NCBI GenBank assembly: GCA_013397935.1
Contig: VZRN01001181.1
Coordinates: forward strand, 317,277 to 381,276
DNA from: Dasyornis broadbenti
Lineage: Eukaryota; Chordata; Aves; Passeriformes; Dasyornithidae
Direction: 5' to 3'
Length of the DNA stretch: 64,000 nucleotides
Positions 11,201 to 20,126 of the stretch are shown here, one piece after another. The notes below the pieces were generated by a model, which saw only the letters and a list, made by a program, of their open reading frames with translations, was not told the origin of the DNA and ran no database searches. The first letter of the stretch is position 1. Each line of letters begins with the position of its first letter. A program made the position numbers and the translations under genes.

Positions 11201-13301
11201 ACGCAGTGGCTAATTCATCACTTTTATTCCTCATAACCTTATTTTTTCATAGCTGAAGGGAAAGGGCACTTCGTTTTCCAGATTTAAATATAATTCCGGT
11301 TTGAAAGATGTTCTGATATGCAAGAGAAGTTGTTTAAACGCTGCTTAAATTTCTTCTGACAATTTACACTGCTTTGGCGAGGCGGTGGCGGGGGGGGTTG
11401 GGGGGGGGGCGTCGGGAACACACACAAGATTTCCTGCAAGGATTTACCACAGTAAAAAAATGTATTATTGCCGCTACAGCTCGATAATATTTTGCATGCT
11501 CATATTTAAATACGTATACATATAGCTACATAAATCCCTAACGGTCCGGTTAAAAGGAGAAGCGATGCATGTTGTTAATATTTGCGTATTGCTAGGAGGG
11601 GGAAAATAGCCTTGTGCTGTGCTGGGCAGCGGGGCGGCAGCGATGCCCGGTTAGCACGGGGAGGGCTGTGCTAGCAACAGCCGTCAGGGACAGGGACCGC
11701 GACGGGTGGGTGGGTCTGTTTGTTTGTTTGTTTGTCTACCTGTCCGTCCATCCGTCGGTCTGTCTGTCCGCACCCGCGGCGCCCCGCAGTCGCCCGCTGC
11801 GCGCTTCCCCCACGGACACCCTAGGCAGGAAAAATGGTGGGCTAAATCAGAGAAGGCCAATTCCTACTTAAGAAAATCACTGAGGTACCCGAGGTAATTA
11901 ATGCCTTCGGAAGCCTTTCTTTGCACTAATTACTCCGTTGTAAATGACCATCATTAAGGCAATTGAAGAAAGCTTGAAGGGAAAATTTGATGTAGGAAGT
12001 GCAGTTAGTATTAATTAACCGTATGATCTCTTGGCAAGTGCAAGAACATCAAAGGTTGTAGGTGTTTACTTAACTACAAGATTTTATCAGCGGTGAAAGT
12101 CAATGTTTGTCCATATTCGGTAGGTTTTGGTATAAAGATAAGGGTCCGCAAAATATTTTGGCCAGCACTTCTTACGATGCTTTGGGGAGAGGTGCTCGTC
12201 AAGAAAGGCGGAAGGGGGAAAATAACGAAGGTAGGAAATGTGCCTCGAAAAGAGGCACGGGTACCGCAGTGGCAACTGCAAAGTTCTGCGACTGTTTGAC
12301 TGAGAACGGCTGGAAGTGGAGCAGTATTATGGGATTACAGGCGTTTCTCGGGTAGGGGCATTAGCACTTCTTTACATCCCAGCCTACAAAAGATGCTGCT
12401 CTTGTCTGTCCAGAAGTCTGTAGAAGAGAACTTTGTTTTCTTCAACATTCAGGGAACGGGGAATGATTCAGACCCTTTCGCGAAAATTCAGTGTCTCGCA
12501 TTTTGTCGGAGATCATCTATTTCAAGTCCGGCTCGGGAGAGGGCAGGAGGTCCAGTCTCTTGGGGGCCAGACCCCGGAGTCTGACGAGGCCCACGCCGGC
12601 TCTTCCCGGGCTGCGTAAGATGTGACTAGGAAGGGTACGACGGTCCCACCCGTCCTGCGGGTGGTCTGATTGTAAGTGTCGCTCCAGACGGGTGGCACAA
12701 AGACGTCCACTGCCTGCCCAGGGGACATGGCGGCCTCCGAGACTTGGTGCCAAGCTGCAGGCTCCTGGTCTCCCCGGCTGCGAGGGCGCTTCCCGTCTCC
12801 TAGGTTCAACTAAGGGACCGCAACGAGGAGCAGTACCTCCCCTCCCCGAACGGCCCTGCAGCAGCACAGGGAGGGGTTCACTCCACCTGGGGTCGAGAGC
12901 TCTTTCCACTCTGCTGTTCCCGAGGAGAGACCTCAGCAAAGCTGTGCAGTCACTCGCCTCACCCCTCCATCCCTTGGTCCTGAATAATGCTCCCTTAGCA
13001 GCTGCCTAGGCTACCTCCACTTTTTGGTTGTTGTTTTGTTTTTGTTTGCTTTTTCTTTTCACAGGTCTGGTTCCAGAACAGGAGAGCAAAGTGCCGAAAG
13101 CAGGAAAACCAGATGCACAAAGGTGGGTTGGGGGAGCGGACCGGCCGGGGAGCTGCGGCCTCGGAGCCCCGGGACGCCTTCACCACTCACCCGGCCCCGT
13201 CTCTCCCTGCAGGTGTGATCCTGGGAACCGCCAGCCATTTAGACGCCTGCAGAGTAGCCCCCTATGTGAATATGGGAGCCTTGAGGATGCCTTTCCAACA
13301 G
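4935..13301 (+). CDS. SHOX: SHOX, short stature homeobox transcription factor (coding exons 1-4 of 5 visible; 3' end in assembly gap)
   Basis: Paired-like homeodomain transcription factor acting in the nucleus of limb mesenchyme and growth-plate chondrocytes; loss causes Leri-Weill dyschondrosteosis in humans. Visible coding segments are 4935-5208, 8407-8615, 13065-13122 and 13213-13301 (274, 209, 58 and 89 nt). They join in phase through GT-AG introns into residues 1-210. The N-terminus [15 protein letters not shown] is shared by SHOX and SHOX2. The segment [11 protein letters not shown] and the missing long glycine tract point to SHOX. The homeodomain spans about residues 116-175 with WFQNRRAK in helix 3 and Gln at position 50, typical of paired-like factors. 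The start sits in a strong Kozak context (GCAGCCATGG). The final roughly 80 residues, with the OAR motif, are missing and probably lie in the gap at 14654-15522. A Ser/Gly-rich linker at about residues 18-27 replaces the longer Gly run of human SHOX. Confidence 0.96.
5209..8406 (+). other. SHOX intron after the first coding exon
   Basis: GT at 5209 and AG at 8405-8406, length 3198. The first roughly 750 bases are CpG-rich, continuing the GC-rich domain of the exon. The rest is mostly unremarkable, with a CTA/ATA-type microsatellite at 7478-7534 and a pyrimidine-rich acceptor tract ending TTCCCCCTCCCGGCAG. I see no further exon. Confidence 0.85.
7478..7534. repeat. Trinucleotide microsatellite (ACT)n then (AAT/GAT)n
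   Basis: Tract of TACTACTAA-type triplets, including seven or more tandem CTA units, running into AATAAT and GATAAT units, within a SHOX intron. Confidence 0.85.
8407..8615 (+). CDS. SHOX: SHOX second coding exon (most of the homeodomain, residues 92-161)
   Basis: Acceptor GGCAG and donor GTAAGAG bound a 209-nt exon, the same length as human exon 3. It completes the split glycine codon and reads [20 protein letters not shown], an acidic segment, then the homeodomain arm and helices 1-2 and the start of helix 3 (from QRRSRTNF to SEARVQ). It ends at a codon boundary after homeodomain position 46. An intron at positions 46/47 is the classical place in paired-class homeobox genes. Confidence 0.97.
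10840..11260. promoter_or_regulatory. Candidate conserved enhancer in SHOX intron with a paired-type dimer site
   Basis: AT-rich block with many TAAT/ATTA cores and little low-complexity sequence. TAATTCAATTA at 10962-10972 is a perfect match to the P3 palindrome (TAAT, three bases, ATTA) bound by dimers of Gln50 paired-like homeodomains, the class SHOX belongs to. Further homeodomain-type cores occur near 11150-11170 and 11205-11215. Enhancer function and autoregulation are inferences from motif content. Confidence 0.4.
11377..11416 (+). repeat. G-rich run with G-quadruplex potential
   Basis: Contains a run of 8 G and a run of 9 G separated by TT, flanked by GGCGGTGGC and GTCGGG. It is an isolated G-rich spike in an otherwise AT-rich part of the intron. 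Confidence 0.7.
11704..11770. repeat. GTTT / GTCC / GTCT simple repeat
   Basis: Short-unit tetranucleotide tract: several GTTT units run into related GTCC, GTCG and GTCT units. Confidence 0.75.
11880..12080. promoter_or_regulatory. Second candidate enhancer in SHOX intron (homeodomain, TCF/LEF and Forkhead-like sites)
   Basis: Within 200 bases there are TAATTA at 11895-11900 and 11937-11942, TTAATTAA at 12011-12018, a TCF/LEF-type ATCAAAGG at 12048-12055, and a Forkhead-type GTGTTTAC at 12062-12069. Such clustering is typical of limb and craniofacial enhancers but can arise by chance in AT-rich DNA. Confidence 0.35.
13065..13122 (+). CDS. SHOX: SHOX third coding exon (end of homeodomain, residues 162-180)
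   Basis: A 58-nt exon between acceptor TTTTCACAG and donor GTGGGT, the same length as human exon 4. It reads [19 protein letters not shown], the DNA-contacting part of helix 3, and leaves one base of the next codon. Confidence 0.97.
13123..13212 (+). other. 90-base GC-rich SHOX mini-intron
   Basis: Bounded by GTGGGT and CTCTCCCTGCAG. Splicing it out joins the split glycine codon in phase. It is GC-rich, with several CpGs, and near the lower size limit for vertebrate introns. Confidence 0.93.
13213..13301 (+). CDS. SHOX: SHOX fourth coding exon (residues 181-210)
   Basis: An 89-nt exon, the same length as human exon 5. It begins after CCTGCAG, completes the glycine codon and reads [20 protein letters not shown] then GALRMPFQQ. 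It ends in phase 0 before donor GTAGTTAG. The protein continues in the next exon, which I do not see in the determined sequence. Confidence 0.96.
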
Positions 13302-14653
13302 GTAGTTAGCTCCGGTTTTATTTTACTTTCCCTCAGCAAGGTCCGACCCCCCTTCGTTAGCACGGGAGGAAGCCGGACACGTTTACAAGTGCCATTTATA
13401 TAGAAGTTGGCACGTATTAAAAACAGGCTGTAAAACTTCGTGAAGGAGCCCCCGCCCGGCTTTCGGGAGCTCAGCGCTCCTCAGGACCGGGGAGGGGAAG
13501 GAGCGGGGGGTCTCGCGGCCCCTGGAGGCGCCGGCGGGGCTAAGGGCCCCTCGGCTGCCCCGCGATGGGCTGGCACACGGTCCCAGGGTCGCCCGCAGAC
13601 CGGACTGGCCTCCCGGGGGCGCATCGCCTTCCCGGGGCGGGCTGGGTCCGGGAGCGCCAGGGTAAGTCCGCCCGCCCTCTGCGGTGGGGACCGGCTCGGT
13701 CCCGAGCCGCCCGGGGGGCTTTGATCTCCTTCTGGCGCCGGAGAGCGCTGCGGGAGGATGCTCTTCCACCCGATGGGCGAAATCAGGAGGGGGAAAAGCT
13801 ATGAGGACCCTCGTGCTGTCGTTCCCCTCCTCATTCCCAGGCGGGCTATCGAGAGCTGTCCTTTTCCGATGGACGCGGCCACCCCGGAGGTGGGGAGGCT
13901 GCTCCCAAATGCTCTACAACCATGATGGTCAGCCAGGACAGGGGCAGTAGCGGAGCGCAGGCACCGATGCCACTGCGGGTCCATGCCCCAGCGAGGCGCA
14001 GTCACCCGGGGAAGGCCGCTGGGGAAAACCGGGACGAGGGAGATGAAATTCCGTCCTGCTTCTAGCCGGTTGTAACTCTCCCTCCCTCCCCCCCTTTTTT
14101 TTTTTTTTTGGTCAATTAATCGGGGAATTGATTTTTTCCAGCCCAAAGGGACCCTCCGCCACCTTCTCCGTCTCGGAGACACGTGGAGCTGACAGATTAA
14201 TTGTATTGATTTTTAAAAGACATATTTGGACCAAAATAATTAAATACATAAATAAACTCTCCCCCACTCCTCCCTGAACCTACCCGGAGCTGAAATCTCT
14301 CAGTCAACCCAACGTGTTTGTGTAGGTCTAGAAAGCTCCAAAGCAAACACTGGCCAGGTATAGAAGGGACCCACGGCCAAAGAGTTTTTAGCAAGGTATA
14401 AATAAACATCCCTGGAAAAAAACCCCAACTATTTAGCACTTGTTGGAGGCCGTGTGTTGGGCCTTATTTATTGATTGATTGATTGATTTAAAACCACGAG
14501 GAGGAGGGTTAAGCGTGTGCCCTTGGTTAAGCGAGGAGCGGAGGCTTGCCGCCCTGAGTGCGGAGGGGTGCTCCGCTCCCAAGTTGGTCTTCTCATCAGG
14601 GTCGAGGTGTGAGGGTGGGCGGGCTGGGGCGGGCTGGGCTGGGAGGCTGTGCC
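13302..14653 (+). other. Start of SHOX last intron, up to the assembly gap
   Basis: Begins with the donor at 13302. It is GC- and CpG-rich to about 14050, then AT-rich with homeodomain-like inverted cores at 14113-14132 and 14198-14208. It has a GATT tetranucleotide run at 14470-14489 and is again G-rich up to the gap. I searched it for the C-terminal SHOX exon and found none. Confidence 0.8.
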
Positions 14654-15522
14654 NNNNNNNNNNNNNNNNNNNNNNNNNNNNNNNNNNNNNNNNNNNNNNN
14701 NNNNNNNNNNNNNNNNNNNNNNNNNNNNNNNNNNNNNNNNNNNNNNNNNNNNNNNNNNNNNNNNNNNNNNNNNNNNNNNNNNNNNNNNNNNNNNNNNNNN
14801 NNNNNNNNNNNNNNNNNNNNNNNNNNNNNNNNNNNNNNNNNNNNNNNNNNNNNNNNNNNNNNNNNNNNNNNNNNNNNNNNNNNNNNNNNNNNNNNNNNNN
14901 NNNNNNNNNNNNNNNNNNNNNNNNNNNNNNNNNNNNNNNNNNNNNNNNNNNNNNNNNNNNNNNNNNNNNNNNNNNNNNNNNNNNNNNNNNNNNNNNNNNN
15001 NNNNNNNNNNNNNNNNNNNNNNNNNNNNNNNNNNNNNNNNNNNNNNNNNNNNNNNNNNNNNNNNNNNNNNNNNNNNNNNNNNNNNNNNNNNNNNNNNNNN
15101 NNNNNNNNNNNNNNNNNNNNNNNNNNNNNNNNNNNNNNNNNNNNNNNNNNNNNNNNNNNNNNNNNNNNNNNNNNNNNNNNNNNNNNNNNNNNNNNNNNNN
15201 NNNNNNNNNNNNNNNNNNNNNNNNNNNNNNNNNNNNNNNNNNNNNNNNNNNNNNNNNNNNNNNNNNNNNNNNNNNNNNNNNNNNNNNNNNNNNNNNNNNN
15301 NNNNNNNNNNNNNNNNNNNNNNNNNNNNNNNNNNNNNNNNNNNNNNNNNNNNNNNNNNNNNNNNNNNNNNNNNNNNNNNNNNNNNNNNNNNNNNNNNNNN
15401 NNNNNNNNNNNNNNNNNNNNNNNNNNNNNNNNNNNNNNNNNNNNNNNNNNNNNNNNNNNNNNNNNNNNNNNNNNNNNNNNNNNNNNNNNNNNNNNNNNNN
15501 NNNNNNNNNNNNNNNNNNNNNN
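14654..15522. other. Assembly gap (869 N), likely hiding the last SHOX coding exon
   Basis: Undetermined bases throughout. The preceding 60 bases are strongly GC-rich (repeated GGCGGGCTGG-type words) and the following bases are a poly-purine tract, both of which commonly break assemblies. The final SHOX coding exon needs about 245 nt and is GC-rich in other vertebrates. It is absent from determined sequence on either side, so it most probably falls here. The true gap size is unknown. Confidence 0.8.
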
Positions 15523-15625
15523 AGGAGAAAGGAGGGGGGAGGAGAAAGAAAAAAGGATTTAAAAAAAAAAAAAAATCACAAAAAGAGGAAAAAAAAAAAA
15601 GAAAAGAAAGGAAACGATCTCTAAA
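15523..15625. repeat. Poly-purine (A/G) low-complexity tract
   Basis: Almost pure A and G with runs of 15 A and 11 A, directly flanking the gap. Open frames running through the N block into this tract have no meaning. Confidence 0.8.
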
Positions 15626-16400
15626 TTATGTTAATTTGTGAACATTGGGGACACTTTGGATTTTTGACCCTGGCAAAAGTGATCGCTCCGGCATATCGTC
15701 ATCTGCTGCTGTCAGTTTTGCTACCTTGTGCATGTGTCAAACTAAACACGTTTTGAAGATCAGAAATATATTAGAACGAAACTAAACAAAACAAATAGTA
15801 ATAATAATAAATAATAAATCCTTGGGGCTGGTCTCCATTAAAGATGACATTTCTTTGTTGCCAACAGTATTATTTCACTGCCATGAATCTCTTCCATCAC
15901 TGAGGAGCTGCTGCTGCAGAACTGGTTTGAATTTAAATGTGGAATTTCAGATCTGAGGCAAGGCAGGTTTTTATTTCCCTTCTTCTCTTTCCTTAAAAAA
16001 AAAAAAAAGGAAAAAATACAGTAAGTGTGTCTCAAATGGCTATGTCCTTTGAAAGAAGAAAAAGAGAGAGAGACTAGAATTTACTAATTGTTAGTGATAA
16101 CTTGAAAGATGGGAACAATAAGAAATGCACCTGTTTTGCCAGAATTACCTGAACTGAAAGAGATGCATTGTGCCATAGGAACAGGTTAATTTTTCATTTT
16201 TTGCCCCCAAATGCCTAGATCTTTGAATCAGAATCTCGCTGTTTTACAGGATGTAGAAAGAATGAATTATACGACAAAGATGGACATATGGTTTTAAGGC
16301 ATAATACTGATGCAGCGTTAATTTTAGTGAAATGCAATTAAGTGCAGTAAAGTGCAATACTGTAAATATTATAGATTAAAAAAATAGCCGTACTTATTCT
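15626..16400 (+). other. Possible SHOX 3'UTR
   Basis: Non-coding sequence immediately downstream of the inferred last exon. Two poly(A)-signal hexamers AATAAA occur at 15806-15811 and 15813-15818, though within a repetitive AAT tract. GTGCAATA at 16352-16359 is the 8-mer target of the miR-25/92 family, and TGTAAATA at 16361-16368 is a Pumilio element. The two lie 1 base apart, which would make sense in a 3'UTR. Its extent cannot be fixed without transcripts. Confidence 0.4.
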
Positions 16401-19279
16401 GTTAATAACCAATTCTGCAAGAACCATAACTTAAATCCTTTATGCTCAGACTGGTGCATTGCAGCTCCTTGCCAAAATGACAGTCCGAGTCTTCTATGAA
16501 TGGAAAAAGGTATATATATCACATATGGGAAAAGGTAGATACTATGATTTCTAGTCAACTTAATGTGCCATATATCTGGGAAGAAAGCTGAAAAGTCTGT
16601 ATGACACTTTCATTTTAAGTAGAAAACAAAACAACAAAGTAAAACAACCCATAGAAGTGTTCTGTAGAAGAGGACAAGTTCAGTATTTGGCCATTTTAAT
16701 TTTTGCCTGTGATTTGAACACCAGGAATTAAGCTAATGCTTAAGCAAAGTAACTACCATTAATCCAGCAAGGGGAGCAGGGAAATCCTTTAAATTATGGT
16801 ACCAAAGTGTCTGAGTTTACTGACCCTCCTCACCAGTTTTACTTTTTCTGTTATTCACTTCTAATTAGGTTTGGGGTTTTTTTGGTTTTTTTAAATTTTT
16901 TTTTGGGAAGGAGAGAGGAAGGTACAAACACTGGTCTTGTCTTGATCTAACAAGATAGTTATTTGTTGCCTTCCCTACGAAAATCTGTGTTGATGGAAGG
17001 TTATCCTCTGAATAGCACCATTATTAGGCCTGCTTTTTATGTCTTGTTTAGCAATCCATTACTAGTTTTGGCTTTTGCTGATATTTATCAAATCCAAATG
17101 TTACTGTAGGACAAAAATTCATACTTAGGATAATTTTTATATACTTTTCTTCTTTTTTGTTTTTTGGGTTTTTTTTTCTCCTTCAAATTTTGATATTTTT
17201 TAGCAAGCAAAATTTCTGGAATGTCAAAATTGTGCCATTTCCCTTCTATTTATTATGTGAGAAGTAGTTAATGTCTTGGGTTTGCTGGGGCTGATAAAAC
17301 TTGCCTGCCTTTTTTACCTCTCTGTGAAAGCCTAGTACCTTTTTAAAGCAAGGCCAAAATATTAAGGTAGCATTACTTTTTGCTGAGAAATACAGGCCAA
17401 ATCTCAGGCAATTAACAATTTCTTGTTGGAACAAAACATTGTCTAGAAAGTGAAATGTTATTCATGATGATGTATGAAATTCTGGCTAAAATGAGAACTA
17501 TTTGGAGTGGTTTCAGCACTTCTGAAACGCAGATCTGAGAATAATAAACATTACTACAAAGATGGTTTAGGCTATAGTAAGTAACCTGCTGTACTGGGTG
17601 CCCACAGCCTCGAAGGAGAATTAGACACACAGTGTTGCAAGTGTTGAAGACCAAAGGCATAGACCTATCGACTGAATGGGGACTACTTGTTATCTGTACC
17701 TGTGACCTAATTGTGAGCCTTTCAGATCCTCTTTTGAGAATTTAAGAGAGGCTTACATGACTTTTTTGGAGTCCTGTGCTGGACTTCCAGAAAGGAGTGA
17801 TTTTTCACTCTCAAATAATTCCACAGAAAGAATTTATTGATAATGTAGGCTTGGGATCTGAATTTTCTCAGACATATAAGTGAGGCTGAGAAGTGCTACC
17901 TATCTCAAAGTATTACGGGACACCCATGCAGTATGTATCCATCTTGTATGGGAAGGAACAACTTTTCCATCTTTGCTGTTCTACTAGATACAAACACAGC
18001 AAAAAATGCCTGTAGATTTCTCTCAAAAATTTTGCTTCTTTATGGTATTAAAAAAATATTGGCAACATGAATACAATTCCTTGCTAAGATGAAACAAGGC
18101 TGGTAGTGTAGCATACATCTTTCCAGAATGCAAGATTCTTACTTCTTTTCTGAGTGCTTTCGATGGGTGTCTCAAGGACAGTCTTGCTCTGTACCGCAGA
18201 AGGAAGGAAGGTGGCAAGATTTATCGGCTTAGCCTGTTTTGAAGGAAGTACCACAGCTCAGCCTGGGGAGAGGGGCAGGGTGTTGCTGTGAATCTGCCAA
18301 GGTGCTTCATGCTGCTCTTGCATTTCATTTAGCATGAAAGGAAATGAAAAGCTGCACTGTGTAAGGGTTGTCACCAAAACTGGTTCTGATTTGCTTTCTT
18401 GAATGGGCCAATTGCTTTAGTGGTGGTATAAAAGCTTTGCCTTGTTTCGGATGATGCATGCAGGTGGCCTTCTCTTCTTGTCGTCTTTACATCATTGGGA
18501 AGAAATGAGCTATCCTACCTGGCCTACCACGTATTGGACTGTACTTTTTCTCTACGTGTAAGTCACTGTGGCTCCATTCACCATGTGGAGCTCCAGTGAT
18601 CCATACAATTTGAGAATTTGGACCAAAGTGTCTACTCCATCTCTGTCAATGTGTGCTCTCTTTGTTTGTTTTGTTTTTGTTTTTTAATTATTTTCTAAAG
18701 TAGGTTGGAGGTTAAATATTACATAATCTTGGTCCTAACGTGCTTACTAGAATTTAAAAGTATTGTAATTGTTTGAGATTCTCAGGCATGCCAAGCCTCA
18801 TTTATTGTCCGCCATCATCCAGCCTGATCTTTGTGTAATCTTTCATTACACAAATTTCTCATTTGAGAACTGTGAGATTTCCAAGATCATCAAAACAGCA
18901 GCCACTGAGCAGAATTTCCTTGGAGGAGGCCTTCCCTTAGTGTATGTGGAGTGTTAAAGAATCTTTCTCAGAAGTTTTGTCTAGTATTTGGAAAATAACT
19001 TGAATGAATGATGCCAAATGAATAATGATGTTTATAAGCAAGTCTATAAAAAAAGGCTTCATGCATTACATGGGCCCCTTTATAATGAAAAAAAATAGAT
19101 TCTGGGTTTTTTTTTTGAAACTGTCAAATAAGTTAAAGTACTTCATTCTTATGTATCAAAATAGCTGGTTGACTCCATGGCTCCTTTTTATTGACTTGGA
19201 AATATGTGAAAAAAATTATACTGAAAGATTTTTTGCTTAGTAGGGTCATATAGGTGTAGTGACATTTTGGTTAATATCA
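16400..19279. other. Intergenic AT-rich DNA, nothing recognised
   Basis: No open frame of note, no splice-bounded exon and no known repeat were seen. T-rich tracts occur near 16875-16905 and 17150-17178. Part could belong to a long SHOX 3'UTR. Confidence 0.5.
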
Positions 19280-19408
19280 TAATACTTAGCACTTATATGA
19301 TGTTTATTTGCAAAGCATTGTATAAATGTCTATTATTTAATCTTCACCCATTATGAACTAGGTAAGAATTATTATCCCCATTTTTGTAGAAATTAAGGCA
19401 TATAAATC
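19280..19408 (+). repeat. Ancient MIR/CORE-SINE-like fragment
   Basis: The order of words (AATACTTAGCAC, then GCAAAGCATTGTATAAATG, ATTTAATCTTCACCC, and GTAAGAATTATTATCCCCAT) follows the widespread amniote repeat that reads roughly as cells-to-threshold, 'aatcctcacaa', 'ggtattattatcccca'. It is heavily diverged, as expected for an old element. Family assignment rests on memory of the consensus; LINE L2/L3 tails share this end. Confidence 0.5.
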
Positions 19409-20094
19409 AAGGGCCAGGTTCCATCACTCCTTGTCAGCACAGAGTATTAATTACTTTTGTTTTTGTAATGTAGCAGCATCCCCTAGATCATAGCCTGATA
19501 TGAACTTTGTGGTGGTAGACAACCTTTTACTTAGCAGTGACCCTGCTCCTTGAAATTTAAACTCCGTATCTGACTTCAGCAAAAGTCTTAAAGGGCACAT
19601 TTAATGTGTTTTGGAGTGTCAGAATGTGCCTGTGAGTTATTTCCACAGAACATGAAATTACTGTCCAGTTCTCTGACTCTCTGTGTCAGTGGGAATTTGT
19701 TTGTGACTCACTGGGGCCGAATTGTGTCAGTGCTAAGACCAAAACCAAATTTCCAAGTTCCCAACAGCATGCACAAATTGCTAGGAAACCCTGGTTTCCA
19801 ACTTCCCCTACTATAAATTTTTCACACAGACCAAGTGTACAGATGTCAGTTCTTTGCATGCTTTATCTGCTATATCTTTTAGTCCTATGTTTGCCTATAA
19901 AATAACAATAAGACATGATTTTGAATTGACATAACATTGACATATTTGGACTGTTGACTCAAATAAAATAGACATGTAGTAGTACAGAAATCCAGATCTC
20001 TAAAGCAAACCCAGCTTATGGATTTTTAATTTTTTTTTGATGACAAAAAATACACATTTTATGCTTGTTTAAATGTGCTCAGCAAAATAAATTG

Positions 20095-20126
<32 letters not shown>

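Larger units (their letters stand above)
8616..13064 (+). other. SHOX intron interrupting the homeodomain
   Basis: Length 4449, from GT at 8616 to AG at 13063-13064. It contains T-rich tracts near 8920-8960 and 10005-10026, and two AT-rich blocks with unusually many homeodomain cores (10840-11260 and 11880-12080). It also has a G-run (11377-11416) and a GTTT/GTCC-type simple repeat (11704-11770). From about 12500 it becomes GC-rich. No coding exon is apparent. Confidence 0.85.

Noticed and set aside
4935..13301. Identity as SHOX2 rather than SHOX
   Set aside because: The homeodomain is shared, but the N-terminal segment [11 protein letters not shown], the lack of the long Gly tract, and the segment after the homeodomain ([20 protein letters not shown]) fit SHOX.
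14479..15641. Open frames of 330-381 codons spanning the gap
   Set aside because: Almost all residues are undetermined (N block); these frames are artefacts of translating N.
15806..15818. AATAAA pair as the definite SHOX poly(A) site
   Set aside because: The hexamers lie in an AAT trinucleotide tract where they arise automatically; kept only as a candidate.
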